Below the pieces are notes generated by a model. It was given only the letters and a program-made list of their open reading frames with translations, did not search any database and was not told the DNA's origin. The position numbers and the translations under genes are program-made. Of a stretch of DNA of 64,000 bases, positions 8,467 through 18,751 are shown piece after piece. Each line of letters begins with the position of its first letter. The first letter of the stretch is position 1. The stretch is from Moorena sp. SIO3I8 (GTDB lineage Bacteria; Cyanobacteriota; Cyanobacteriia; Cyanobacteriales; Coleofasciculaceae), in NCBI RefSeq assembly GCF_010692325.1, contig NZ_JAAHHW010000003.1, positions 1 through 64,000 of the forward strand. The letters are read 5' to 3'.

Positions 8467-8618
8467 GGGGTGCATCTCATATTTGTAAAAAAGAAGGGGA
8501 AGTGTGGGAAGTGTGGGAAGTGTGGGAAGTGTGGGAAGTGTGGGAAGTGTGGGAAGTGTGGGAAGTGTGGGAATATTATTATAATTTTTGCCTAATTGCA
8601 ACAGTGAGATGCAGCCCC
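8467..8618. repeat. Palindromic dispersed repeat split by a 9-nt tandem array
   Basis: The ends GGGGTGCATCTCA (8467-8479) and TGAGATGCAGCCCC (8605-8618) form an imperfect inverted repeat. The right half (TTTTGCCTAATTGCAACAG then TGAGATGCA) matches the short repeat at 18480-18524. Between them, eight copies of the 9-mer GGGAAGTGT run from 8497 to 8568. The open frames crossing it translate only as Lys-Cys-Gly or Trp-Glu-Val repeats and are not genes. Confidence 0.65.
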
Positions 8619-8928
8619 TTAATAACACCCCCTAGAAGTATATTTACTACCTAAGTACTGATATAGCACTACGCATTAAGATTAGGACATTCCTAAACTC
8701 CGAAACTTAGTCATAGCTTACTTCTGACTTCTGACTTCTGACTTCTGACTTGCGCGTAGCGCTATAACAAGTAACAAGTAACAATTTATCTAAATACGAA
8801 ATGATTTACTATCGGAGATATTAGGTAAACTGATGTGCTTTTAAATTGGTCATTCCCTGTTCCCTGTTCCCTGTTCCCTGTTCCCTTTGAGTAATTTAGA
8901 TATCCCAAACTCAATGCTGAACATCGTA
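8619..8928. other. Gene-free spacer with heptamer runs
   Basis: Contains TTCTGAC heptamers (about 8711-8747), the palindrome GCGCGTAGCGC (8753-8763) and CCCTGTT heptamers (about 8850-8886). No open frame, RNA gene or clear promoter was recognised. It lies beyond the end of the adenylate-cyclase operon. Confidence 0.6.
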
Positions 8929-10362
8929 TCAGTTAATCAGCTCAAATACATCTACTGTTTGCCGTTTTCCTTTGATTGAAACCTGACCCAATTCCCGATA
9001 GCTATACTGGTGCTTGGTCGCTTCATAGACACTACCACTGACGAGGATCTGACCCCCGTTGGCCATAGCTTGTAATCTGGCAGCGATATTGACTTCATCA
9101 CCAATGGCTGTATAGTCCATATGCTGGGGAGAACCGATGTTTCCCACCACGACTTCTCCTGAACTAATCCCAATACCGGTTAGAAAATTCTCCCGGATCC
9201 AGGGGGTAGGCATAGTCTTAAGTTGATGTTGCATAGCAATAGCAGCTGCGATCGCTTGTCCCTGATTATCCTTTAGCTTAGAGGGCGCACCAAACATAGC
9301 CACAATCATATCCCCCACAAATTTATTGACTGTTCCCTCATGGCTGAAGATGACATCCACCATGGAGGTAAAATATTCGTTCAGGTATTCAACAATTTTA
9401 TGGGCTTCTAATTCTTCACACCGAGTTGTGAAATTCCGAATATCAGAGAACAATATAGTAATAGGCTTCTTGGCTGGAGTCAGGGAGATATTGCCCTTGG
9501 CATCAATAATAGCTTGGACAAGTTGGGAAGGAATATAGCGTTCTAGTCGGCTTTTAATCCGCTCCTCCTGTAGTTTATTTCTATGGAGCAAGGCATTTTC
9601 AATAGCTCCTGCTGCTTGAGCTCCAAGAATCGTTAAAAATTTTAAGTCTTGAGCTGTATAATTAACTGGTTTCTCACTACAAAAGTTAATCACCCCCAGC
9701 AGACCTTTTTGGGTTTTTAGAGGAGCACAAACCAGAGAGTTGATAGACTTCACACTAGCAATAAACCTGGGATCATCTTGAACCTGATTTACAATCTCAG
9801 CCTTACCAATTCCTAACCCATTCTCTATATTACTATTGCTCAGTTGAAAAAATTCTGTTGGATTATACTGTTTGCCAAAAGCGGAGATTATATCTAGTTG
9901 CTCAGTTTCGGAATTAATTAACAAAACTGAACCACAATCTCCTGGAATCAGTCTTCTCGCTTCATCCAGGAAAAGCTGAGCAATAGCGGACAGCTCTAAA
10001 CAGGATGGAATCCGTTCCGAAACTCTATAGAGTAAATTAATTTCTCGGTATTGATCTAAGATAGCACTGCCTAGATCTTTTTTTTCTAATTCTTGATTAG
10101 CCAAATAATTCAGCAGTTCTTTAATTGCGATCGCTTTCTGATCTCCCTTGACCCAGCCAATCACCTGACCTCTTGCTTCAACGGGATATTTATTGGCTAA
10201 GTTACAACCTCCCAATACCGGAATTTTCCTAGGATTATCCAACAGCAACTTTCCATGGATATCCTCAATCTGGACAGTGGTGTCTATGGCGTCAATCAGT
10301 TGACTTATGACCCCTAGCGCTTTTGGCTTAGAAATAATTTTTTTGAGACTGACAGATGCCAT
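8929..10362 (-). CDS. GAF-domain class III adenylate/guanylate cyclase
   Basis: A 477-residue protein. Residues 1-90 form a domain shared with the next gene upstream (KKIISKPK..., then ALL/ELLNYLANQELE). A GAF domain spans about 115-265. After a short signalling helix (LQEERIKSRLERYIPSQLVQ) comes the catalytic domain at about 295-475. Both metal-binding Asp residues are present, in ITILFSDIRNFT and VNKFVGDMIVAMFG, as is YTAIGDEVNIAARLQ. It makes cAMP or cGMP in response to a ligand or redox signal sensed by GAF. It is last in an operon after a hybrid kinase and a GAF protein, with a 26-nt gap. The nucleotide made cannot be decided by eye. Confidence 0.9.
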   Translation of the reverse strand: MASVSLKKIISKPKALGVISQLIDAIDTTVQIEDIHGKLLLDNPRKIPVLGGCNLANKYPVEARGQVIGWVKGDQKAIAIKELLNYLANQELEKKDLGSAILDQYREINLLYRVSERIPSCLELSAIAQLFLDEARRLIPGDCGSVLLINSETEQLDIISAFGKQYNPTEFFQLSNSNIENGLGIGKAEIVNQVQDDPRFIASVKSINSLVCAPLKTQKGLLGVINFCSEKPVNYTAQDLKFLTILGAQAAGAIENALLHRNKLQEERIKSRLERYIPSQLVQAIIDAKGNISLTPAKKPITILFSDIRNFTTRCEELEAHKIVEYLNEYFTSMVDVIFSHEGTVNKFVGDMIVAMFGAPSKLKDNQGQAIAAAIAMQHQLKTMPTPWIRENFLTGIGISSGEVVVGNIGSPQHMDYTAIGDEVNIAARLQAMANGGQILVSGSVYEATKHQYSYRELGQVSIKGKRQTVDVFELIN

Positions 10363-10388
10363 ACTTTGTGCTACTATTATAAGTTGGC

Positions 10389-11201
10389 TTAAAAGTATCT
10401 ATTCAAATTACTCCTCACCCGTTCTTCTCGAAGCATATTCTCATAGAGGATAGCATTAGATATGGCTGATGTGGCTTGAGATGCTAAAGCACTGATCAAT
10501 TTCAAATCCCTGGCTGTATAGTCTACAGGTTGTTCACTACTGAGCTGAATCACACCAATTACCTGATCTTTGGTCTTGAGTGGGACACACATTAGGGAAC
10601 TGATCGGATAATCAGATGGCACAAACCTGGGATCCGATGAGACATCGTTAACGATTTCTCCTACACCAGTCATAATCACACTGCGAACAATACCTGCTAT
10701 CGATTGCTTCTGGGGTCTATACCCCATTTTTGGCTCAAAGCTAGCGAGTACTTCCAGTTGGGATTGGTCTTGGTCTAGCAAAAAGAGAAATCCCCGATTT
10801 ACTGGAATTAATTCCCTAGTTTGATTAATCACAATTTGAGCAACGTCTTGAGGCATTAAGTTGGCAGTTAATTTCCCCGATAGATTGTAGAGTAAGTTTA
10901 TTTCTCGATAGTTATCTAAGGTTTCTATAGCAATTGATCGGCGTTCTAGTTCTTGATTGGCTAAATAATTGATTAGAGCGGCAATAGGACGAGCATTCTC
11001 TCCTCCTCTAACCCACCCTAAAGTAGTTCCTTTCAGGTCTATCTTGTATTTTCCAGATGAATCATCAGGCTCATCTCCGAATAACAGTTGCTCATCAATG
11101 TCTTGAATACTAATATCTCCTCCCAGGGAAGTTATCAGGTTATTGAGCAGTGACGAGATGTCTTTTTTTGCAATTATTTTTTTAATTTTAATAGCGGCCA
11201 T
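10389..11201 (-). CDS. GAF-domain protein, cyclase paralogue lacking the catalytic domain
   Basis: 270 residues, collinear with the first 270 residues of the downstream cyclase: the same N-terminal domain (KIKKIIAKKDISSLLNNL), the same LINYLANQELERRS...DNYREINLLY linker and a GAF domain (VNRGFLFLLDQDQSQLEVLASF ... SLMCVPLKTKDQVIGVIQLS). It stops at REERVRSNLNRYF, exactly where the cyclase continues with IPSQLVQ and its catalytic domain. No remnant of the catalytic domain follows the stop. It is therefore a tandem duplicate reduced to the sensor part, which may heterodimerise with or titrate the cyclase. Spacing is 18 nt to the kinase gene upstream and 26 nt to the cyclase. Confidence 0.88.
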   Translation of the reverse strand: MAAIKIKKIIAKKDISSLLNNLITSLGGDISIQDIDEQLLFGDEPDDSSGKYKIDLKGTTLGWVRGGENARPIAALINYLANQELERRSIAIETLDNYREINLLYNLSGKLTANLMPQDVAQIVINQTRELIPVNRGFLFLLDQDQSQLEVLASFEPKMGYRPQKQSIAGIVRSVIMTGVGEIVNDVSSDPRFVPSDYPISSLMCVPLKTKDQVIGVIQLSSEQPVDYTARDLKLISALASQATSAISNAILYENMLREERVRSNLNRYF

Positions 11202-11219
11202 GCATGTATTAGTTTAGTA

Positions 11220-14200
11220 TTAATCATCTAATAAAATAAAAAATGTCGTGGCTAAGTTATGTTCAAAACGCACATTTTTAACCAACGATTGTTCTTTCAC
11301 AATCCCTGATTTAACCAGAATCATGTCAGGTTTTAAGGAAATTGCCTTAGAAATACAATCTTGCCCATTGCTGGCAGAAATTATACCGATTCCTCTTTTC
11401 CGTAATGCCTGAGTAATCATTTCAGCTTGAGGGAGATTTTCCTCCACTATCAAAACTTGCTTAGTCGGCTTTTCTTGAGAGGTCAGTCGAACAACCTCTT
11501 TGAGCAGTTCTTCGAGATTAATCGGTTTGCTCAAACATCGCTCAACTCCTAGAGCATTTTGCTCTTCAGTGATGGACAAAATGATAATCGGAATATCCAT
11601 ACTGTGCAAGTCATTTTTAACCACCGCTGCTGTCTCAAACCCATTCATTCTGGGCATCACTACATCCAAGATAATTAGGTCAGGACGTTCTTGTTTGATC
11701 TGTTCAATTGCGTCCCAACCATCTTTGGCTTCCTGAATTCTGTAACCTTCTGCTCTAAGATGCTGCTTGAGTAGTTCTCGAATCGGAGCTTCATCATCCA
11801 CAATCAAAATGGTTTTATTCCTGGAATTTCTGGTAATTGTTGAGGTGGTCATAGATGACTTTAGTTGAGTGAGCAGGGTTTCAGCAGCTATGGTTTTTAC
11901 TCCAGGTTCAGACTCAACCGGGATGGGTAACCTAAAGGAGAAGTTACTCCCTTTGCCCAGTTCGCTTTCGACCCAAATTTTTCCTCCATGATGTTCCACA
12001 ATTTCCTTACAAATAGGGAGTCCTAACCCAGTACCTTGAGGTTTTTCAGTTAGAGTATTACCCGCCTGTTTGAATTTTTCAAATATCAGCGTCTGCTCGG
12101 CTTCAGAAATGCCTATACCGCTATCAATGATACTAACGGTAATCTCTGAACCAGTTCGCCTTACTTTACAGTATACAAACCCTTTATCCGTAAACTTAGC
12201 TGCATTAGAGATTAGATTAATCACCACCTGAATTAGTCTGTCTCGGTCACCAATTATCTGAGGTAAGCCCTCGTCTATACTCTTAATTAATTCCACATCA
12301 TTCTGTTCAAACAGAGCAGTCGTCGCAATGATTGCTCGTTCTAGGACATCTACAACTGAGAGGGGTTGCATTTTCCACTCTACTCGACCAGCTTCTAACT
12401 TAGCCAGATCCAGGACATCATTGATCAAAGCTTTGAGACGCTCCCCTTCGGAGATAATGATATTAACATTTTCTGACACTTGCTTCAGGGTGCGCTGAAT
12501 CTTGTGGTCATTGGTAGGAATTAAGGGAAATAGGGTTTTTTCCAGTTTTTTCTGAATCAGTTTGGCAAAACCCATTACTGAGGTTAGAGGAGTCCTCAAT
12601 TCATGGGAAACTGTGGAAATAAAGTCTGTTTTCATCCGGTCTACTTCTTTTTCAAAGGTAATATCTCGGATCAGAATCACCGAACCCATAAAGCCATCCT
12701 GACTATTAGGATTATCTGTAGCCTTAGTATCTTTTAGAATAGCAGTGGCTACCGCTTTGCCAATCCGTTGATTGGTCAGTTCTACTTCAGCGGTAAAGAC
12801 TTGTTGAGGGTTAGTCTTGGTAAGAGTGACTAGGTTTGCGATCGCATTCCCCAACACTCCCTGACACCCTTGACCGATTAACTCGATTTCCTCCAAATCA
12901 AACAAGCTCACCAAAGCTGGATTGATGCGAGTAATTTTGCCCTTGGTATCTGTTACCAGTAATCCATCTGCTAAGCTTCTAATCATCGCATCCACGTAAG
13001 CCAGAGTATGCTGTAATTGAGTCGTGGTGGTTTTGAGACACTGAGCTTGTTCACTGACAATTGTGTACTGTTCTTGAGTAGTGGTGTATAAATCTGCCTG
13101 GTTGATGGCGATCGCTAACTGATTGCTCACGGCTTGTAATAGCTCCAATTCCAAATCACTACAGCTCCAAGGCTTGCGGCGCATACAAATTAAATAGCCA
13201 GGAGGATGCAACCCCCGAATCATGACTGGTAACGCTAGATAGTTACCTGTCTGGCAGTAGATGAGTTGATCACCGCTATCATGGAAGTGAACCATCTGTC
13301 CTTGGCTTAAGCGATCGCATAAATCATCAGAAGATTCGATACTTATTAATCCCACTTGGGAGGGTAAATCAGCTTTTCGATGTTCACACAGAATTTCCAA
13401 ACATTGTTGGTCTTGGTGATACCAGCCAAAAGTCACTCGGTCGAGACGCAAGAGGGTAGCAATTTCATTGACAGTAGTTTGCACAGTTGTTTCCAAATCC
13501 AGAGATTCACGAATACGAGTAGTAAGCCCATTCAGCAGCGCCTCCTGCTGAGCCCTAGCATTGGTCTGCTCGAAAGTTTGAATCTGTAGTAAAGCAATAA
13601 CCATGGCGATGATCAGCATCACTCCCAACACCGATGCCAACAGATTGAGAGAATTGAGTTGTCGCTCCACATTAGCCCGGGGAATCACCAAAGCCACAGA
13701 CCAATCCGCGTGTTGCAGAGGAGCATAGGCAACATACACCCACTGACCATCCAGTTCCAGTAGCGTTACCGACTCTACCGACTCTTGCGGGTTGGCTATT
13801 TTCCTAGCCTCCATCGCCTCCATCATCTCTTGAGCAATTTGCTTTAGATTGGGGTCAGGGGAGTCTAAAAAACTCCTACCAAATTGAATTACCTTTGGAT
13901 CTCGATGGGCAATGGGTACTCCTTTCGAGTCCAAAGCAAAGGCATAACTCCCTTCGCCTAAGGTAGTATTGGTAATCACCTCTGAGAGTCGGTCTAAGGA
14001 AACCGGTCCAGCAAATTCTCCTATGGGGAAAGACAATAGACCAGGCAACTTTCCTGGTTTTGGCTGGTAAGTATCCCCGAGTTCCACATTCTCGTTGGTT
14101 AGGTTGGGCAAAGCCAGTTTTTCTGGAATAATTTCCGTGTCATTGTTGGGGGGAACTGACCAGATAGGAGCCGCAATATTGACTTGGCGAATAGCAGTAG

Positions 14201-15311
14201 AACGAGAGACTACCGGATTATCCACAAAGGTTTCTCCTTGCATCGCTCGTTGAAAGTGAATGCGATCGCTAAGATTCTTCCCCTCAATAAAACCTGCACG
14301 AGTGGTGTAGTAAGAGCCATTTCCCTTAGCCATGACAAACATATGAAAATCGGGCAATCGTTCTTGCTCGAGTTGCAGATAGGGTTGGGCAACCTCCCAG
14401 TCCAAAGACCGAACTTCGGGAGTATTCGCAATTGTTTCCACCTTCGCCATCAGAACCGCCAACCATTCATCAATTTGATGTCCCGCCATCTTGACCTTCA
14501 ATTGAGCATTATCCTTCAGACTCTCAAGAATCAGACTCCGAACCACCCAATAACTGGTGAAAGCTGCTGTTCCCACTAGCGCAATGGTGCCACTAATTAA
14601 CAACCGGGGAACAGAACGCCTTGGCTGCCATAGGGATTGATAACTATTGTGCTTAAGCCACCACTGGCGTCTAAACCAAGTTCCCATATCTCTTATGCAA
14701 AATCCTTCCTGTTGTTCCTGAGAAACTCCAGCAGCTTTGGCCTGGGGTTGGGCTAGGATAGTGGGGTCGGAGCAACTGGTGTCCACCTCTGATGCTAAAG
14801 GAATACCGCTCACCTGACAGTACCCGTGTGGGTAAACCTTGAGTGGGGAATTATCCGGAGGTGAGTTTCTCTGGGAACTAGCATTAAAACGATTAAGTCT
14901 CACTGTTCCGAAGATAGTCCTTAGGCTGGGTTGCCTACTGGTGGGATAAGATGACCATTGTTTACCTCCCCTTTCTCCCCTGATGCCCTCTGTTCCCCCT
15001 CTTGCATCGGAGTACAAATTATCCCTATTGTGGACAATACCCCAATCACTTCCAGGCTGGGGATTGACCTGGGTAGAGTACCTACCCTGCCTTCTTGGGT
15101 ACAGTGCTTCTGGCTGATTGTCTCCCCGCCAATCCAGATAACCTTGTAGCAGTTGCCGCAACAGTTCCATACCATTGATCCAGAGGTTTTCTTCTATCTG
15201 GTAATAGGTGAGACGGTGCGCTTCCTCAGAACAGAGCCAATTAAGAATTTCTTCAAAGTACTCACGAGCCTGGAGAAATGGATTGAGCTGAGTGTATTCA
15301 GATGTTTCCAT
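11220..15311 (-). CDS. Hybrid sensor histidine kinase with ISKra4-transposase-like N-terminus
   Basis: 1363 residues. Residues 20-65 ([18 protein letters not shown], then [15 protein letters not shown]) and 128-165 ([13 protein letters not shown] ... LKVYPHG) look like the N-terminal region of ISKra4-family transposases. A membrane helix is at about 236-258, an extracytoplasmic Cache-type sensor at about 275-545, and a second helix near 555-578. GAF, then PAS, HisKA ([20 protein letters not shown]), HATPase ([27 protein letters not shown]) and a receiver ([30 protein letters not shown]) follow. A second, shortened receiver-like end starts [14 protein letters not shown]. An internal ATG at 14687 ([10 protein letters not shown]) could be the ancestral kinase start. 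It heads the operon with the GAF and cyclase genes and probably feeds them information. Confidence 0.87.
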   Translation of the reverse strand: METSEYTQLNPFLQAREYFEEILNWLCSEEAHRLTYYQIEENLWINGMELLRQLLQGYLDWRGDNQPEALYPRRQGRYSTQVNPQPGSDWGIVHNRDNLYSDARGGTEGIRGERGGKQWSSYPTSRQPSLRTIFGTVRLNRFNASSQRNSPPDNSPLKVYPHGYCQVSGIPLASEVDTSCSDPTILAQPQAKAAGVSQEQQEGFCIRDMGTWFRRQWWLKHNSYQSLWQPRRSVPRLLISGTIALVGTAAFTSYWVVRSLILESLKDNAQLKVKMAGHQIDEWLAVLMAKVETIANTPEVRSLDWEVAQPYLQLEQERLPDFHMFVMAKGNGSYYTTRAGFIEGKNLSDRIHFQRAMQGETFVDNPVVSRSTAIRQVNIAAPIWSVPPNNDTEIIPEKLALPNLTNENVELGDTYQPKPGKLPGLLSFPIGEFAGPVSLDRLSEVITNTTLGEGSYAFALDSKGVPIAHRDPKVIQFGRSFLDSPDPNLKQIAQEMMEAMEARKIANPQESVESVTLLELDGQWVYVAYAPLQHADWSVALVIPRANVERQLNSLNLLASVLGVMLIIAMVIALLQIQTFEQTNARAQQEALLNGLTTRIRESLDLETTVQTTVNEIATLLRLDRVTFGWYHQDQQCLEILCEHRKADLPSQVGLISIESSDDLCDRLSQGQMVHFHDSGDQLIYCQTGNYLALPVMIRGLHPPGYLICMRRKPWSCSDLELELLQAVSNQLAIAINQADLYTTTQEQYTIVSEQAQCLKTTTTQLQHTLAYVDAMIRSLADGLLVTDTKGKITRINPALVSLFDLEEIELIGQGCQGVLGNAIANLVTLTKTNPQQVFTAEVELTNQRIGKAVATAILKDTKATDNPNSQDGFMGSVILIRDITFEKEVDRMKTDFISTVSHELRTPLTSVMGFAKLIQKKLEKTLFPLIPTNDHKIQRTLKQVSENVNIIISEGERLKALINDVLDLAKLEAGRVEWKMQPLSVVDVLERAIIATTALFEQNDVELIKSIDEGLPQIIGDRDRLIQVVINLISNAAKFTDKGFVYCKVRRTGSEITVSIIDSGIGISEAEQTLIFEKFKQAGNTLTEKPQGTGLGLPICKEIVEHHGGKIWVESELGKGSNFSFRLPIPVESEPGVKTIAAETLLTQLKSSMTTSTITRNSRNKTILIVDDEAPIRELLKQHLRAEGYRIQEAKDGWDAIEQIKQERPDLIILDVVMPRMNGFETAAVVKNDLHSMDIPIIILSITEEQNALGVERCLSKPINLEELLKEVVRLTSQEKPTKQVLIVEENLPQAEMITQALRKRGIGIISASNGQDCISKAISLKPDMILVKSGIVKEQSLVKNVRFEHNLATTFFILLDD

Positions 15312-16060
15312 AATAAAATCGGATATAGCTTTGATATGATCTCGCCTAATCTCTACCAGGAAAATTATAGTCAGTCCGGGTAATTTTTTTTTTAGTGGTT
15401 AGTCGTTAGTGGTTAGTCGTTAGATCAAGTCCGGTTAATCACTTACTAAATAGTTCCTGTTTTGGAAATGGGCAATCGGTAATTGATAATCGTAAACTAC
15501 CAAGTACCAATTACCAAGTACCAATTCCCCGATAAGAGATATGATAATTAGTCAAACCCATTGGGTATAATCGGTAATTTTTCCGTAATTATGAATTCAA
15601 ACTTACGAATTATAAGTGTTCTTACGGTTGAGTTGTGGTTCTGTTATTTGATGAACTTAAAATAGGGCATACATACTAACTAATACCAATTTAATTTATT
15701 CGAGCTACAGATGCTGAACAGGTGTAGGTTATTCGGTTAGTCGGTTAGCCGGTGCTCGGGTTATCTTCTGAACCTTGGCCTTTCGGCCACGCTACGCGAA
15801 CAACCTACCCTACAAGGGACCCTATCCGGCGAACAAGCAAATTAATGTGTAGCAATAGTTTTTTAAATTGGCATAATCGATTGTAATCCATGGACAATTG
15901 TAAACTGTAAGATAACAACAATTTAAAATTAATTGACTAGTTATTTTTTTAAAATTTATTGCTTTTATGAATAGTTATACTTTCCAAAATTCACCATCAT
16001 AACCTACCAGATTAATCAAACAAATATATGCAAAAATACTCTTAATATAGTATTTTATTT
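15312..16060. other. Repeat-rich spacer upstream of the kinase operon
   Basis: AT-rich, no open frame of note. It holds TTAGTGG/TTAGTCG heptamer runs (about 15393-15423), TACCAAT/TACCAAG runs (about 15500-15530) and, near 15778-15802, a copy of the small repeat whose core reads GGCCACGCTACGCGAAC. That core recurs in the array at 51.9-52.1 kb and, as its complement, inside the NACHT gene. The kinase promoter must lie near 15312-15400, but I cannot assign -10/-35 boxes with confidence. Confidence 0.55.
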
Positions 16061-16282
16061 GATAAACCAATTCAGCCAATACCACTCAAATTAGAACTAA
16101 ACAAAGAAAAGGTAAAACTGGGCAAGACGCTTTTTCATGACCCCCAACTGTCACAGGATAACACTATCTCCTGTGCTAGCTGCCACAATCTAAATACCGG
16201 TGGTACAGACCAAATAGTGCGTTCAATTGGGATCAAGAATAGGATTGGCTTGATTAATGCACCCACAGTCTTCAAAATCTGA
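16061..16282 (+). pseudogene. Diheme cytochrome c peroxidase (MauG-like) N-terminal fragment
   Basis: The frame reads DKPIQPIPLKLELNKEKVKL, then GKTLFHDPQLSQDNTISCAS, CHNLNTGGTDQIVRS and [11 protein letters not shown], ending in TGA. The CASCH c-heme site and the LFHDPxLSxDxTISCASCH and NAPTVF blocks are characteristic of MauG/CcpA diheme peroxidases, which normally exceed 300 residues. Only the first heme domain is present, there is no initiation codon in a good context, and the sequence decays after the stop (a weak NFK segment follows). It is a dead fragment. Confidence 0.72.
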
Positions 16283-16497
16283 TCAGCAATGCCATTAAAT
16301 TTCAAGCACCAGGGAAATCCCCCCAAGTCAAGGTTTCAGTAAAGCCCGTAGACAACAGTGATGTTTGTGGTGGGGAAGACAGGGGGATGCTCGAATCCAG
16401 GGACAGTGAGCATGGGATATTGCCAGAGGTAGGAAGAGTTTCTAGTATCAATGCAACTGGGTTTCAGGAGAATGGGCGGAATAGTTTGGAGCATGGT

Positions 16498-16731
16498 GGT
16501 AACTACTGGCTGTTTGGGGTGCATGACAATGGCATTGGCATGGAACCCGATCAGCGATCGCATATCTTTGAGATATTTCAGCGTCTGCACAGCAATAAAG
16601 ACTATCCTGGCACTGGTATTGGTCTAGCCACCTGCAAGAAGATTGTGGAAAATCACGGGGGACAGATTGGGGTAGAGTCTGAGCCTGGAGTGGGAAGTAC
16701 GTTTTACTTTACCCTTCCTGCACAACACTGA
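16498..16731 (+). pseudogene. Histidine kinase C-terminal (HATPase) fragment
   Basis: The last 78 residues of the open frame are a kinase end: [20 protein letters not shown] (N/G1 box), [32 protein letters not shown] (F and G2 boxes, given here as one region 16570-16660) and [13 protein letters not shown]. The style is that of phytochrome-like cyanobacterial kinases. The sequence upstream (16387-16497) in the same frame has no kinase similarity and no H box is present. It is a remnant joined to the peroxidase fragment by rearrangement. Confidence 0.75.
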
Positions 16732-17315
16732 ACACTAAGCACTGAACACTAAGCTTTGCAATCATCTTATTCTTCCAAGGCGAGTAACAAGGGGATTAAC
16801 ATGGCAAGAACACAACTTGGTATAAGCAACCCCCAGAAATTATGGCGTTGCGTCAGTCTTTGAATGAATAGGAGTAGAGTGGGCATCCTGCCCGCCCGAA
16901 AATAAGCATGAAACTGGCAAGATGCCAGTTCCACCAAGATGCCTATTCCACCTCACTCTTAAAATCATTCCATTATTAAGGAACCCCCGGAAATTATCGG
17001 TATTTAATCGAATATGATACTATAGGAAAAACTTTTTCCTGATCGGTGTAATAGCTTGTAGGAAACGGTATCGCCTTGAAATTTTAAAGCTCTCTAATCT
17101 CCTTTCTATAAAAGATATTAGAGAGCTGATTATCGCGTCATGGCTAATCGTTAATTGGACGACCATTACCCATTACCAAAAGCGAATAAAAATTTGTGGC
17201 AGACATCCGGGAGAATTGAGTTCAGTTTTATCCCATAGTATTCATACATGGTATTCATCGCTTTGGAGTTCGCCAACCGGAGCAGTTAAACCTCAAAAAC
17301 CTTAGATAAAAACTA
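16732..17315. other. Spacer with dispersed repeats
   Basis: Holds a short tandem (ACACTAAGCACTGA, about 16730-16755), a dispersed repeat GGCAAGATGCCAGTTCCACC (16916-16952, related to 28402-28438 and 44902-44938), a GTAGAGTGGGCA motif near 16873, and an imperfect inverted repeat around AGCTCTCTAATCTC/TATTAGAGAGCT (17090-17122). The -10/-35 region of the symporter remnant cannot be identified. Confidence 0.5.
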
Positions 17316-18386
17316 ATGGAATCAGGTATTACAATTTTCAGTTTTGGATTGTTTCTAGTAATTTTTTTGTGGATTGGGGCTCTAGCTGCTAAATCTTCCG
17401 ATAATACAGAATCAGACTACTTACTTGGCTCACGCTCTTTTGGGAAAGTCTTTGTCGGTCTGAGTGCTGGAGCAACGGGAAACAGTGGATGGATTATGAT
17501 CGGAACCGTGGGAATGGCTTACTCCATGGGAGTTTCTGCTCTGCTGATGGTAATTGCCTGGTTCTTAGGTGATTTAACCTTTTGGACTTTTTTCCCTGAT
17601 AAAATAAACCAGATGTCCAGAGAGCAAAACTCCCAAACTATTCCGGAGTTCCTAGGCTCTACAGTCAAAAAACCTCAAGGCAGACGAATAATCACGTTGA
17701 TCGTTGCTGTGATCACTGTTGTATTTATCGGAGCCTATACTGCCGCACAATTTGCTGCAGCTGCCAAGACCCTTGATGTATTTTTTGGAGTTGACCCTAC
17801 GATTGGAGCTTTGATCGCAGCAGCTTCGATTCTAGTCTACTGCGTAACGGGAGGACAAGCCTTGCCCTTCTAAGCTACACAACAGTTTAATCCCTTTTTA
17901 GTCGGTATTGTGTTGGCTGGTGTTTTTTCTATCATTGCCTCTACAGCAGATTCCCAACTTCTGGTTTGTTCCAGTGCCATCGCTAGAGATATTTCCCCGG
18001 CGTTGCATCGGAGGATGTCCCGTAAATATGGCGTGAAATACGAGCAATTCATGACCTTAGTGGTGGGAATACTCGCTGTAATTGCGGCAATTTCTATTTC
18101 CTCCACAGTGTTTTCATTGGTTCTTTTTGCTAGTGGAGCTGTGGCCAGTTCCCTCGGTCCAGCCATGCTGATTATTTTATTGAAAAGGCGCACTCATTAT
18201 TTAGCCTTGAACTCTATGATGTTGGCGGGATTGAGTACTGCTATCCTCTGGCGAGTTTTAGGATTTCATAACATCCTATCCGAAGTTTGTCCAGGCTTTA
18301 TTGTAGCCGTATTGGTGCATGAGCTGTTAATGAAGAGTGTTTTCAAACCCAAGGGTCATGCTATGGGTGAGACGTTAAGGAAATAA
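17316..18386 (+). pseudogene. Sodium:solute symporter (PutP-like) with internal deletion and stop
   Basis: The first 185 residues are the N-terminal half of an SSS-family permease (SDYLLGSRSFGKVFVGLSAG, NSGWIMIGTVGMAYSMG, TIPEFLGS, FIGAYTAAQFAAAAK, YCVTGGQA). A TAA at 17871 follows ALPF. The same frame then resumes at QQFNPFLVGIVLAGVFSIIA, STADSQLLVCSSAIARDI and the last helices, to 18386. Intact PutP-like proteins are around 490-500 residues; here roughly 150 central residues are missing between GGQA and QQFNPF. It would have imported proline or a similar solute with Na+, but a permease lacking its central helices cannot work. Confidence 0.8.
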
Positions 18387-18479
18387 GGTTTAAATTAGGT
18401 GGGTAAATTGTTAATTTAAAATTAACGAACAACCAATTCGTACAAAAGATATAGGAGATCATAATAGTTAAATCTAATC

Positions 18480-18524
18480 GGGTGCATCTCACTTTTGCCT
18501 AATTTCATTCATTGAGATGCACCC
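18480..18524. repeat. 45-nt palindromic dispersed repeat
   Basis: Perfect 12-bp inverted repeats GGGTGCATCTCA/TGAGATGCACCC enclose CTTTTGCCTAATTTCATTCAT. It is the compact form of the element at 8467-8618. It has no coding capacity and sits between the symporter remnant and nadA. Confidence 0.7.
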
Positions 18525-18751
18525 AAACCTAATAGAGCTGGCTGCTGAAGTTATGCACATAGATAATATGTTGCGATCCCATGAGGTTAGCCTAGTCGAG
18601 GGCAGCATTAAAATAGCATAAAGATAGCATTAAAATTCCATAACTTAATGAAGTTTTTATAGTACAGCACCCAGTGCGAAGATTTAATAATTCTTAAAGA
18701 AAGAAAATATTCAAAAACCTGTAAACTAGTCAGAAATAGGGAAAGAATGCG

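Noticed and set aside
8380-8654. Two overlapping plus-strand open frames
   Set aside because: Their sequence is the translation of the 9-mer array (Lys-Cys-Gly or Trp-Glu-Val repeats), with no start signal and no family resemblance.
16380-16410. tRNA-like TCGAATCC stretch
   Set aside because: No matching acceptor or anticodon arms could be folded around it. No tRNA or rRNA gene was recognised in the window.
16336-16590. Minus-strand open frame across the fragment region
   Set aside because: It overlaps the recognisable kinase end on the plus strand and shows no family motif.
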